NCBI GenBank assembly: GCA_046349855.1
Contig: JAXMBM010000009.1
Location: 1 to 64,000 of the forward strand
Reading direction: 5' to 3'
DNA from: CAIXSC01 sp046349855
GTDB lineage: Bacteria > Planctomycetota > Planctomycetia > Pirellulales > Pirellulaceae
Length of the DNA: 64,000 nt
Of the stretch, positions 9,341 to 18,446 are shown one piece after another; the first letter of the stretch is position 1, and each line of letters starts with the position of its first letter. Under the pieces are notes generated by a model. That model searched no databases, was not told the DNA's origin, and worked only from the letters and a program-made list of their open reading frames with translations. Made by a program: the position numbers and the translations under genes.

Positions 9341-10399
9341 ATGTCCCATCCTGCGACTACTCGGTTTCGTCAGTTTGCCAGCGACAACTATGCCGGAGTC
9401 TGCCCGGAAGCCTGGACGGCGCTGGAACGCGCCAATTATGGCCATACGCCCGGCTATGGCGATGATGTCTGGACGAGTCGAGCGGCCGATCTGATCCGCG
9501 ACCTGTTCGCCACCGATTGCGAAGTGTTCTTCGTCTTCAATGGCACGGCCGCCAACTCGCTGTCGCTGTCGGCGCTTTGCCAGTCGTACCACAGCATTGT
9601 CTGCCATGAGTTGGCCCACGTCGAAACCGACGAATGCGGCGCCCCGGAGTTTTTCTCCAATGGCTCGAAGATCCTGCTGGTGCGCGGGGACGAGGGGCAC
9701 GTATCGCCGGCGGCCGTGGCCCGCGTGGTGCAGAAACGATCGGACATCCATTATCCGAAGCCGCGCGTGCTGAGCGTGACTCAGGCTACAGAACTGGGGA
9801 CCGTGTATACGATCGACCAGTTGCAGGAGCTGTGGGACGTCGCTCGACGGTACGATCTCCGCATTCATATGGATGGTGCCCGGTTCGCCAACGCGGTGGC
9901 GGCGCTGGATGTCGCGCCGGCGGACATCACCTGGAAGGCAGGTGTGGATGTGCTGTGCTTCGGCGGTACCAAGAACGGCATGGCGGTGGGAGACGCCGTG
10001 GTGTTCTTCAAGCGCGAACTGGCACAGGAATTCGCCTACCGCTGCAAACAGGCGGGGCAGCTGGCCTCGAAAATGCGGTACCTCGCGGCACCCTGGGTCG
10101 GCATGCTCGAAGACGGCGCCTGGCTCCGCCACGCCCGCCATGCCAACGCCTGTGCCGCTCGACTGGCCCAACTGCTGAGCGAGATTCCCGGCATCAAGTT
10201 CCTTTCCCGTCGTCAGGCCAACGCCGTCTTTCTCGATCTCCCGCCACGCATCCTGGCCGGATTGCGGGAACGAGGCTGGCGGTTCTACACGTTCATCGGC
10301 GATTCCGGGGCCCGCTTCATGTGTTCGTGGGACACGACCGACGCCGACATCGAAGCTCTGGTACACGACTTCCGCGAACTGCTGGCTTGCCCCGCGTGA
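9341..10399 (+). CDS. ltaE: Low-specificity L-threonine aldolase
   Basis: This 352-residue PLP enzyme of the beta-eliminating lyase family cleaves threonine or allo-threonine to glycine and acetaldehyde in the cytoplasm. It shows the N-terminal DNYAGVCPEAW region, NGTAANSLSL (cofactor phosphate site), HMDGARFANA with the Asp that contacts the pyridine nitrogen, and the PLP lysine in CFGGTKNGM. ATG 9341 starts just before the conserved N-terminus; longer in-frame starts would run into the preceding gene. The next gene starts at the base after this stop, suggesting translational coupling. Confidence 0.9.
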   Translation: MSHPATTRFRQFASDNYAGVCPEAWTALERANYGHTPGYGDDVWTSRAADLIRDLFATDCEVFFVFNGTAANSLSLSALCQSYHSIVCHELAHVETDECGAPEFFSNGSKILLVRGDEGHVSPAAVARVVQKRSDIHYPKPRVLSVTQATELGTVYTIDQLQELWDVARRYDLRIHMDGARFANAVAALDVAPADITWKAGVDVLCFGGTKNGMAVGDAVVFFKRELAQEFAYRCKQAGQLASKMRYLAAPWVGMLEDGAWLRHARHANACAARLAQLLSEIPGIKFLSRRQANAVFLDLPPRILAGLRERGWRFYTFIGDSGARFMCSWDTTDADIEALVHDFRELLACPA

Positions 10400-10867
10400 A
10401 TGCCCCGACGGTCCTGCATGTTGACACCGCTCCACGTCACTCTGCACGCCGGTCCGCCGACCGGCATTTCCTCCGCCACGCGCCTCCCCGTGACCCGCGT
10501 CGCCGGAGGTGATGTCGCTCCGCTGAACTTGAGTTCGGCCGATCTGCAGGGGTCGTTTGGCGAGTCGTTCGAGGATGCGGCCGAGTTCCTCAGCCGCCTG
10601 GCGCGACTGTATTTCGAGCCAGATGGCTCGTTCGTCTGGGTGGGTGACGAAGACGGGGACGGGTCATCCTGGCAGTTCGATGGCGTACTGTATGACCGCG
10701 GAGGCCGTCTGCAATATATGGAACTGAAAGGAGATGGCCCGCTCGCCGCATGGCAGCAGTTGCGGGCCGTCCTGGGACCGCCGGGCACGTTGGTCGTTGC
10801 GCATTTCGTCTACGAGGGGCGGTTCGTCGATCTTGATGAGTGGCTGAAAAGTCCGCGCCATCGTTAA
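10400..10867 (+). CDS. Hypothetical protein coupled to ltaE
   Basis: This soluble protein of up to 155 residues belongs to no family I recognise. It has no signal peptide, membrane segment or clear catalytic motif. The centre is acidic and aromatic (LYFEPDGSFVWVGDEDGD), followed by WQFDGVLYDRGGRLQYMELKG and a beta-rich end (TLVVAHFVYEGRFVDLDEWL). The ATG at 10400 follows the ltaE stop without a gap; a second in-frame ATG at 10418 could be the true start. The coupling suggests co-expression with ltaE, not necessarily a shared pathway. Confidence 0.65.
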   Translation: MPRRSCMLTPLHVTLHAGPPTGISSATRLPVTRVAGGDVAPLNLSSADLQGSFGESFEDAAEFLSRLARLYFEPDGSFVWVGDEDGDGSSWQFDGVLYDRGGRLQYMELKGDGPLAAWQQLRAVLGPPGTLVVAHFVYEGRFVDLDEWLKSPRHR

Positions 10868-10912
10868 AGTCGACACCCTTGAGGCGCCGATGACATCCGC
10901 TGAGGTGCGCCA

Positions 10913-11851
10913 ATGTCGACAGCACTGCGAACGGTCGCTCCGTTAACCCGGGTGTCTCCGGGAACGAATCCCACGGAGGGGCTCCCCGAGCGGATTGGTC
11001 CCTGGCGAGTGGTCGCACTGGCCGGGGAAGGAGCATGGACTCGCGTCTATCGTGCGGCGCCAGCCCGCTTCGCCCCGGATGCTCCCGCGGACTATGCCGT
11101 CAAGGTATTGCGTCCGGAACGGCAGCACGATTCCCTGGCTGGCCGTTTCCTTCAGCGCGAGGAACTCGTGGGCCGCCAGGTGACTCACCCGCACCTCGCG
11201 CCGGTTCTGTCCTCGCGCATTGACCGTCGCCCGTACTTCATCGCCACTCCGTTTCTCGAAGGTTGGACTCTGCGGGAGTGCCTGGCGCAGAGTCGCTGGG
11301 ACGACTCCCGCCCCGCCCCGCTCGATGTCTCGTCGGCCCTCTGGGTCGCTCGGCAGGTCGCCGAGGCCCTCGACGCCCTCCATACGGCAGGCTGGCTGCA
11401 CGGTGACGTGAAACCGGGAAATGTCCAGGTGAGTGCCAGCGGGCACGCCACCTTGTTGGACCTCGGGTTCGCGCGTCGCCTCGGCCCGCACCTCGACGCC
11501 CATGCGGTCCCCTGGGACGCCCTGCTCGCGGGCACTCCGGCCTACGCCGCGCCCGAAATTCATGCCGGCCAGCCGGACACCCATTCCGCCAGCGACATCT
11601 ACAGCCTCGGAGTGGTGCTGTACGAACTATTGACGGGGAGTTGGCCCTTCCCGATCGACGATCCGCGACGTCTGGCGCACGCGCACTGCCATACGGCTCC
11701 GCCCGATCCGCGGACCGCGGCGCCGCACGTACCGGGGCGAGTCGCCCGACTGGTCCTCAAACTGCTCGCCAAAGACCCCGCGGAGCGGCCCCCAGCCGCG
11801 GAGATCATCGACCGGCTGGTCGATCTGGAAATCGCCACCTTCGGCATCTGA
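10913..11851 (+). CDS. Ser/Thr protein kinase (Hanks type, non-RD)
   Basis: A single kinase domain fills this 312-residue protein; there is no transmembrane segment or sensor. The P-loop is GEGAWTRVY, the ATP-anchoring lysine lies in YAVKVLRPE, the catalytic loop is HGDVKPGN, the metal-binding motif is DLG, and the activation segment ends YAAPE. The residue before the catalytic Asp is Gly instead of Arg, so it is a non-RD kinase that may not need activation-loop phosphorylation. All catalytic residues (K, D, N, D) are present. ATG 10913 follows GAGG with a 7-nt spacer. Its targets are unknown. Confidence 0.88.
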   Translation: MSTALRTVAPLTRVSPGTNPTEGLPERIGPWRVVALAGEGAWTRVYRAAPARFAPDAPADYAVKVLRPERQHDSLAGRFLQREELVGRQVTHPHLAPVLSSRIDRRPYFIATPFLEGWTLRECLAQSRWDDSRPAPLDVSSALWVARQVAEALDALHTAGWLHGDVKPGNVQVSASGHATLLDLGFARRLGPHLDAHAVPWDALLAGTPAYAAPEIHAGQPDTHSASDIYSLGVVLYELLTGSWPFPIDDPRRLAHAHCHTAPPDPRTAAPHVPGRVARLVLKLLAKDPAERPPAAEIIDRLVDLEIATFGI

Positions 11852-12085
11852 GCCGCATCGTCCGCGAAGCGGGCGGACGGAGTTCGGCGAATGAGGCTCC
11901 CGCGCGGAGCCGCCGGCAGGCGAGGGCCTCGGTTTCCGTTCGCCAACGGGTCGTCACGACGCCGTGCTTGTGAGCCAAGCCTTCCGGGCGTACGCTACTT
12001 GGGCAACCGGCTGGTGGGTCTGCCGCTGCGGCACCTGCACGGAGATGCCGGTACGTCACGTTGTTTTAGGGAGGAGCGGCCGTTG

Positions 12086-12694
12086 ATGATCGACGTCTCA
12101 CAGATTACCCGGATGCACCGCGAAACCGTGGAACGGTGGCACCGCGAGCCAGTCGACAACCCCTACTCGGGTCTGCTGCAAATCGCCTGCCAGCAGCACT
12201 CCTTCAACTTCCTGCTGTGGCACGAGGAAGACATTGCGCGGAGCCCCGACGTGGGGGACGAACGCATCGCCCAGGTGAAACGAGCCATCGATCGGTACAA
12301 CCAGCAGCGCAACGACTGGATCGAGAAGCTGGATGTGGCCATCGATGAACACCTGAAAGCCACCGGCGTCGTCGCAGCCGCGGATGCCCGGCAGAACACG
12401 GAGACCCCGGGGAGCGCGATCGACCGGCTGTCGATCATCGCTCTGCGGATCTATCACCTGGAAGAACAGACGCAGCGTACCGACGCGACCCCTGAACATA
12501 TCGAGTCGGTGAGCCGCAAGTTGGCGGTTTGCCTGATCCAGCACGACGACCTGGCTCAGGGGTTACGGGAACTGCTCGACGATCTCCAGGCTGGTCGCAA
12601 GCGTCACCGGCTGTACCGCCAGTTCAAGATGTACAACGACCCGGCGCTCAATCCGTACCTCTATCAGGCGCGGCAGCGCGTCGGTGCGACGTGA
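12086..12694 (+). CDS. DUF4254 family protein
   Basis: This 202-residue, mostly helical cytoplasmic protein shows the DUF4254 hallmark NFLLWHEEDIAR and the downstream acidic helices (QVKRAIDRYNQQRNDWIEKL). The family is of unknown function but often sits near lipopolysaccharide or lipid-glycosylation genes; here the closest glycosyltransferase is 10 kb away. The ATG at 12086 has AGGGAGGAG upstream. An open frame back to 11891 exists but reads as unconserved Arg-rich sequence and was not used. It is convergent with glnE; in the 130-bp gap short cgatc-ggtcag units repeat (12748-12800). Confidence 0.75.
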   Translation: MIDVSQITRMHRETVERWHREPVDNPYSGLLQIACQQHSFNFLLWHEEDIARSPDVGDERIAQVKRAIDRYNQQRNDWIEKLDVAIDEHLKATGVVAAADARQNTETPGSAIDRLSIIALRIYHLEEQTQRTDATPEHIESVSRKLAVCLIQHDDLAQGLRELLDDLQAGRKRHRLYRQFKMYNDPALNPYLYQARQRVGAT

Positions 12695-12824
12695 TTCGAA
12701 TCGGACGGGACGGAAGTGGTTCGCGCCGGCCCGATCGCACTGGCCTTCGATCCGGTCAGACTTCGATCCGGTCAGGCCTCGATTAGATCAGGCCTCGAGC
12801 GGATCCCGTCCGAGCGTCGTCCCG

Positions 12825-15800
12825 TCAGACCTCGGCTGCGGCAGCTATCGCGCGTTCGAACCGAGTCCGGTTTTCGACCAGCGTCTGCTGGACGGAGGCG
12901 GCCAGTTGATCGGGCGAAGAGTAGCCGAGCAGAAAGGCCAGCTTGCGCACTTCGGCCGGATCGGTGGGAAAGTCGTGGCGGGCCGTGGTATTCATGAGGC
13001 GTAACCGGGCCTCGACATTCCGCAGGAAGCGGTATGAGCGACTCCAGGCCTCGGCTTCGTCCGGTGCCAGGACCTCGGCGGCCTCGAGGGCTTGGATGGC
13101 GTCGAGCGTATTGGGCAAGAGAATCTCCGGGTGTTCACCGCCGTGGCGCAACTGCAGCAGTTGCACCACAAACTCGACATCGACGGTTCCACCGGCGGCT
13201 CGCTTGAGATTTCCCGGGGAGGCATTCTCTTCGATACGGCGGCGCATCGCGCGAATCTCGCGTGCGTTGGCCGGATCCCAGGGACGGACGAATTGCGATT
13301 CCCGCACGGCGTTCATGGCGCTGCGGCGTGCTGCATCCGAGCCGTAGATGGGACGAGCTTTACAGAGCGCCTGCCGTTCCCAGAGCTGACCGCGCCCCGT
13401 GGCAAAGTAGCGGCTGAACTCAGCCAGCGAGACGGCCAGAGCTCCGCTCTTTCCCGTTGGCCGCAGCCGCGGATCGAGTTCGTACAGGCGGCCATGAGGT
13501 CCCATCTGCGTGACGGTCTTGATGATCCGCTGGCAAAGCTGACTATAGAAGTGCTGGTTGGTGGTGCTGGCATCCCGCCGGCCGCGCACGCGCGACAGCG
13601 TCGAACCTTCGGCCTCGTACAGGAACACCACGTCGAGATCGCTGTGGTAGTTGGGCTCGCGTCCGCCGAGTTTGCCGAGCGCCAACAGGACGAACTCACA
13701 CGGTTTTCCATCCCGTTCACCACCGACAATCGTCGGCTCGCCATAGCGCTCCACCAGCCGATAGTATTCGCGGAGCGTAATCTGCTGGAGGCAGGCCTCG
13801 GCCACATCGGCCAGCGAGCGATGGGTTCGCTGGATATCCTCTTTGCCCAGAATGTCGCGTACTCCGACGCGCAGATGGTGTGAGCTCTTGAAGCTGTGCA
13901 GGATCGGTTCCAGATCTTCGGCGCCGCCACACAACTCATTGAGTGTCCGCTGCAGCGTTTCCAGGGACGGCAGTTTGTCGAGCACCAGCGAATCCATCAG
14001 CTCGTCGATCATTCCTGGATGACTGGTCAGGATGTTCGACAGGTAGGGGCTGGCGGCACAGAGCTGCACGTACAGTTTGAGCGAGGGAGGATTGAAACTG
14101 AACAACTCCCACAGCACTCCCTTGCCCCCCAACGAATCGCTGACTCGGCTGAGTTCAATCAGGGTGGCATCCGGATCGGGTGTCGCCGCGATGGCTCGCA
14201 GCAGGGCCGGGGCGATCGAAGCCAGAAAGTGCCGACAACGGCGCGTGGAAAGAAACGGAATACGCTCAGCCGACAGAGCCATCAGATGCTGGTAGGCCGC
14301 CGGTACATCGCGAAAGCCGTACTTGGCCAGCACCTCTTCCACCGTACGCTGACTGGGATCGGGGTCCAGGACGAGATCGATCTCGGGTGCGCTGGCGGCA
14401 TCGTCGGGGAACGCACTGTGAAGAAGGAAATTGAGGATCCGCCGGTTGACGGCCGTTTTCTCCTGATAATCCTGCTTGAAGGCGTCGAGCGCCGACCGTT
14501 CGGGCGTATCGACATAGCCGACGCGGAGCGCGACGTTGCGCAGTTCCTCGGACGCCGTGGGCAAGGTGTGGCTTTGCCGGTCGAACATGATCTGCAACCG
14601 GTGCTCGACGCGCCGCAGCAGCTCGTAGTTTTCCGCCAGCAGCATGCTTTCCTGGTGCGTGAGGCAGCGAGCCTCCTCAAGCCGCGCGATGGCTTCCAAC
14701 GTGTTACCCGTACGGATCGAAGGGATCTCGCCACCGTGCAGCAGTTGGAGGAACTGGATCACGTATTCGATGTCGCGGATGCCGCCTCGCCCGGCCTTCA
14801 CATCGCGCGTCTCACTCCCTTCGCGAATGGCTCGCTGTTCGATTCGCCGTTTGAGCGCCTGAATGCCGGTGATGTCGGCGCGATTGAGATAGTTACGGTA
14901 GATCCAGGGGTTGAGTTGTTCGAGAAATTCGCGTCCCAGCTCGACGTGACCAGCCGCCGCGCGGGCTTTGACAAACGCCTGCCGTTCCCAGGTGCGGCCC
15001 GAAATGTCGTAGTACCGCAGTGCCGCCTCCAGCCCGATGACGGGGGGCCCCTGCTTGCCGTCCGGCCGCAGGCGCAGGTCGACGCGAAAGCAACTTCCCA
15101 GTTCGGTGGTCTCGCCCAGCAGCCGGACGATCTGCCGCGCCAGCCGCAGAAAGAAATCGTCGTTGTCGGTCCGCCGTGGCCCCTGCGTCTCCCCGGGACC
15201 GTCGCTGATGAACAGCAGGTCGATATCGCTGGAGTAATTCAGTTCACAACCGCCCAGCTTCCCCAGCGCCAGAATCACGAACCGAGCGGGCCGGCCGTCG
15301 GGACGCAGCGGCAGGCCTCGCTGTTCCGCCAGTTTGCGCCACGCGGCCTGAAACGCGGCCTCGCACAAGGCATCGGCCAGGAACGAGAGTTGCCGCGTCA
15401 CCGTTTCGATCCCCTGGCGACGGACAATGTCACCGTAGGCGATCCGCAGCGTCTCCCGGTGGCGGTAACGGCGCAGCGCCGTCATGACGGCGAGTTCATC
15501 CCCGAGCGCGGCCACCTCCCCGCCGATCTCGGCCACCAGCACCTCGCGGGACACGGGTTGCCCATCGGTCAGGCGGACCAGATCAAAGGACTCCGGATCT
15601 CGAATCAGCAGATTGGCCAGATACTGACTCGTAGAAAACACCTGCAGCAACGTTGGCAGCGCATCGGGGTCCCGTTCGAACAGCGATCCCAGCGCCAACG
15701 GGCTGCGCGAGGCGGCGACAAACCGAACAAGGTTGGACAACACCGCATCGGGATCCGCCAGCCGGGGCAGATTCTGCGCCAACTGGCCGGCCATGTTGGC

Positions 15801-15944
15801 CAGCAGGTCCAGGGTGATGCCGGACTGCGCCAGGCTGACCAGGTTGCGGTGCGCGGCGTCACCCTGACGGATCCCCCAGGCACGCAGCCCTGCGGCGGCA
15901 GTGGCGGGGTGGTCGAGATAGTCAACAAGCGTCGGAATATCCAT
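12825..15944 (-). CDS. glnE: Bifunctional glutamine synthetase adenylyltransferase/deadenylase
   Basis: GlnE switches glutamine synthetase off and on by adding or removing AMP on a tyrosine. The protein is 1039 residues, close to the usual 950-1000. It carries two nucleotidyltransferase domains in tandem: the deadenylating one near residue 218 (LGKLGGCELNYSSDIDLLF) and the adenylylating one near residue 750 (LGKLGGREPNYHSDLDVVF). Each has the paired Asp residues. ATG 15944 is preceded by GGAG with a 6-nt spacer. A PII-like protein, the usual regulator of GlnE, is encoded 5 kb away at 21214. glnE lies downstream of rpoD behind a hairpin terminator. Confidence 0.95.
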   Translation of the reverse strand: MDIPTLVDYLDHPATAAAGLRAWGIRQGDAAHRNLVSLAQSGITLDLLANMAGQLAQNLPRLADPDAVLSNLVRFVAASRSPLALGSLFERDPDALPTLLQVFSTSQYLANLLIRDPESFDLVRLTDGQPVSREVLVAEIGGEVAALGDELAVMTALRRYRHRETLRIAYGDIVRRQGIETVTRQLSFLADALCEAAFQAAWRKLAEQRGLPLRPDGRPARFVILALGKLGGCELNYSSDIDLLFISDGPGETQGPRRTDNDDFFLRLARQIVRLLGETTELGSCFRVDLRLRPDGKQGPPVIGLEAALRYYDISGRTWERQAFVKARAAAGHVELGREFLEQLNPWIYRNYLNRADITGIQALKRRIEQRAIREGSETRDVKAGRGGIRDIEYVIQFLQLLHGGEIPSIRTGNTLEAIARLEEARCLTHQESMLLAENYELLRRVEHRLQIMFDRQSHTLPTASEELRNVALRVGYVDTPERSALDAFKQDYQEKTAVNRRILNFLLHSAFPDDAASAPEIDLVLDPDPSQRTVEEVLAKYGFRDVPAAYQHLMALSAERIPFLSTRRCRHFLASIAPALLRAIAATPDPDATLIELSRVSDSLGGKGVLWELFSFNPPSLKLYVQLCAASPYLSNILTSHPGMIDELMDSLVLDKLPSLETLQRTLNELCGGAEDLEPILHSFKSSHHLRVGVRDILGKEDIQRTHRSLADVAEACLQQITLREYYRLVERYGEPTIVGGERDGKPCEFVLLALGKLGGREPNYHSDLDVVFLYEAEGSTLSRVRGRRDASTTNQHFYSQLCQRIIKTVTQMGPHGRLYELDPRLRPTGKSGALAVSLAEFSRYFATGRGQLWERQALCKARPIYGSDAARRSAMNAVRESQFVRPWDPANAREIRAMRRRIEENASPGNLKRAAGGTVDVEFVVQLLQLRHGGEHPEILLPNTLDAIQALEAAEVLAPDEAEAWSRSYRFLRNVEARLRLMNTTARHDFPTDPAEVRKLAFLLGYSSPDQLAASVQQTLVENRTRFERAIAAAAEV

Positions 15945-16060
15945 GCACCACTCCGTCTGCTCCCCATCCCCCGGTGACTCGCCTTTCCTACCCATGTTAA
16001 TTCGAACGGGTGTGGGAGGCCGAGTGGGTGGGCCCGACCGCGGGGGCGGAAGTCAACGAA

Positions 16061-16094
16061 AACGCCCGTCTTCGCCGGCGCGAAAACGGGCGTT
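16061..16094 (-). terminator. Hairpin terminator after rpoD
   Basis: On the minus strand an 8-bp GC-rich stem (AACGCCCG / CGGGCGTT) closes a loop of about 18 nt. It lies 75 bp past the rpoD stop and is followed by a weak T-rich stretch (TTTTCG). It probably separates rpoD from glnE. Confidence 0.6.
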
Positions 16095-16168
16095 GAAGAA
16101 CCCGAAAGGCGGGCCTCGGCCCTTTTCAGTGGAGGCCCCTTTTCAGTGGAGGAACAGTTGGCGGAGGA

Positions 16169-17746
16169 TCAGTCGAGGAATCCCACGAGTTCCTGGCTGC
16201 GGCTGGGCTGTTGCAACTTGCGCACCGCCTTGGCTTCGATCTGCCGGATGCGTTCGCGAGTCACCTTGAAGATGTGGCCGACCTCTTCCAGCGTGTAGCT
16301 ATAGCCATCCCCCAGTCCGTACCGGAGCTTGATGATCTCCCGTTCCCGATAACTGAGGGTCTTCAGGACCTTGTTGATGCGGGAGCGGAGCATTTCCTGG
16401 GAGGCACCGGTGGCGGGGCTTTCCGCCGTTCCATCGGGCAACAGGTCGCCGAAATGGCTGTCTTCGCTATTCCCCACGGGCCGATCAAGGCTGATCGGGT
16501 AGCGGCTCATGGCAAGGACGCGACGGGCTTCATCCACGGTTGTCTTGGCCCGGCGAGCCACTTCTTCGATGGACGGCTCACGGCCCAGCTCCTGGAGAAG
16601 TTGCCGCGAGACATTGCGCACTCGGGACATGGTTTCGACCATGTGAACCGGGATGCGAATGGTGCGGCTTTGGTCCGCCACGGCCCGCGTGATGGCCTGG
16701 CGAATCCACCACGTGGCGTAGGTGCAGAACTTGAAACCGCGCCGGTACTCGAATTTGTCCACGGCCCGCATCAGGCCCGCATTACCTTCCTGGATCAGAT
16801 CCAGGAAACTGAGCCCGCGATTGCGGTACTTCTTGGCAATGGAGACGACCAACCTCAGATTCCCCTCGGACAGTTCCCGCTTCGCCTGCTGGTACTCGGC
16901 GTACACTCGCTTGAGAAACGCCACGCGATTCCGCAGGCTGGTGGGGGTTTCCTGGCAGGCCACCAGGATCATCCGGTACTCGCCGAGCCATTGCTGGCGG
17001 TTTTCGGCCGACGTCTTATCGGAACGAGTGGCGGCGATCTTCGTCTTGAGCTCGTCCACTCGCCGGCTGAAATCGTCCAGCGTGCGGATCATCTGTTCGA
17101 TCCGCTGCGTTCGCAGGCCGAGTTCTTCGACGAGTCGCACGGCCTTGCGGCGGCGGCGGCCGAGTCGGACCCAGGCCTGCTGGCGGCGGGCCGGGGCCTC
17201 CGACTTACTCAACGCCACAATGTAGTCCCGATGGTTGCGCTTGAGCAGCACTTCCAGGGTCCGCAGATTGTGCGGCAGGCGACCCAGGATCTGGTCTTTC
17301 TCGAGCCGATCGGTGACCGATACCTGGACGGTACGGTCGAACGGCAGTTCGCCCTTCCAGACTCGCTTCAGCACCTTGAACGCGGCCTTGATCACGTAGT
17401 CGCATTCGAGCAGCTTCGAGCGGAAGCGGCGGCGGGTGACTTCGATCTTCTTGGCCAGGTGGATTTCCTGCTGCCGGGTGAGCAGCGGGATTTCGCCCAT
17501 CTGAGTCAAGTACATGCGGACCGGGTCGTCCGACCAGGACTCGTTGTCATCGAGTCCGGCGAGGAGGTCCCCTTCGTCGTCCAGCTTGACCGGGACGTCC
17601 TGATCGACGCCCCCTTCCACCGGTTCCAACTCGTCGTCGACTTCCTCGACTTCGACCTCGGCCAGAGGTTGCAGGGAAAACCCCTCTTCCTCTTCCGGCG
17701 TGCGAGTGGAATCGTCTTCGAATTCTTCTAGTAGTGCGTCGTACAA
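16169..17746 (-). CDS. rpoD: Primary RNA polymerase sigma factor (sigma-70)
   Basis: This 525-residue housekeeping sigma factor directs core RNA polymerase to -35/-10 promoters. It has an acidic N-terminus, region 1.2 (DPVRMYLTQMGEIPLLTRQQ), and a long helical non-conserved region. Region 2 follows with FLDLIQEGNAGLMRAVDKFE and FCTYATWWIRQAITRA, then region 3, then region 4 with TLEEVGHIFKVTRERIRQIE. The most likely start is TTG 17746: it has TAGGAG 8 nt upstream and gives LYDALLEEFEDD. An ATG at 17821 lacks a ribosome site and adds unconserved sequence. The gene stands alone, followed by a hairpin terminator. Confidence 0.93.
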   Translation of the reverse strand: MYDALLEEFEDDSTRTPEEEEGFSLQPLAEVEVEEVDDELEPVEGGVDQDVPVKLDDEGDLLAGLDDNESWSDDPVRMYLTQMGEIPLLTRQQEIHLAKKIEVTRRRFRSKLLECDYVIKAAFKVLKRVWKGELPFDRTVQVSVTDRLEKDQILGRLPHNLRTLEVLLKRNHRDYIVALSKSEAPARRQQAWVRLGRRRRKAVRLVEELGLRTQRIEQMIRTLDDFSRRVDELKTKIAATRSDKTSAENRQQWLGEYRMILVACQETPTSLRNRVAFLKRVYAEYQQAKRELSEGNLRLVVSIAKKYRNRGLSFLDLIQEGNAGLMRAVDKFEYRRGFKFCTYATWWIRQAITRAVADQSRTIRIPVHMVETMSRVRNVSRQLLQELGREPSIEEVARRAKTTVDEARRVLAMSRYPISLDRPVGNSEDSHFGDLLPDGTAESPATGASQEMLRSRINKVLKTLSYREREIIKLRYGLGDGYSYTLEEVGHIFKVTRERIRQIEAKAVRKLQQPSRSQELVGFLD

Positions 17747-18446
17747 ACTCAGTACTCCTACACCAAGTTGACCAGGCGACCGGAGCGGCTTTCTACGGTG
17801 GAACCGCCAGTGGCAGCCCAACGGAAACCGGTCACGAACATCGTAACTTTACCATCGAATCGCAGCTTTTCTTCATCGAACGACCATTTGGTAAAGGATT
17901 GCGACTGGCGAATCTGCGCCGGGTTAGTCCGGTCTTCGCGGGATCTTCCGAGCGGCGAGCCCCACGGGGTTCCGCACACCTCGGCCCGGAGAAAACGTAA
18001 TGTCAATAAACGCATTCGCCGTCGGCAACTCCACCCACAATGGCAGGCTGGAGAATAACACGCCGCCAACCTCGAAACAAGCTTTCGGGGCAGCATCGTC
18101 GTGATGGGTCGAGTTCGCGTGTGAGACGCGAGTCGGCGGGCCTTGTTCACTGGTCATTCTAGCGCCACAATCACTCAGGTCCAGGGCGTGGTCAACAACA
18201 TTTTTTCAGCGTGTCGGCCGGCGAAATTGGCCGGCCCGTTGGGCGTTAATGAGTGTTGACCGCCAACTTGTTCCCCCTTCCCGCTCCGTCTAGCATACGC
18301 TGCGTGCGGGCGGACGGTTGGCGGTCTTGTCCCCTGTCCGCACCCTGTCCGCAGTGCAGGCATGAACCCTCCCTGGAGGGACTTGGCGCGGCACAAACTC
18401 GCCCCAATCCCTTCTCCGACATCCGACTTTCGACGACGAGGACGGC
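17747..18446. other. 700-bp divergent intergenic region
   Basis: This gap separates rpoD (minus) from the SDR gene (plus) and must hold both promoters. A perfect minus-strand TTGACA sits at 18001-18006, but no good -10 follows at 16-18 bp. A hairpin with GGCCGGC/GCCGGCC arms lies near 18220-18240 without a T tract. Open frames here look random. I find no gene or RNA I can support. Confidence 0.5.

Noticed and set aside
13896..15977. 693-codon plus-strand open frame inside glnE
   Set aside because: It is antisense to a clearly conserved GlnE, with no ribosome site or recognisable domain; long shadows are expected in high-GC DNA.
16211..17731. 506-codon plus-strand open frame inside rpoD
   Set aside because: Antisense to the sigma factor; sequence is His/Gln/Arg-rich without any motif.
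18001..18006. Minus-strand TTGACA upstream of rpoD
   Set aside because: A perfect -35-like hexamer, but the sequence 17 bp downstream (CGAGGT) is not a -10 box.
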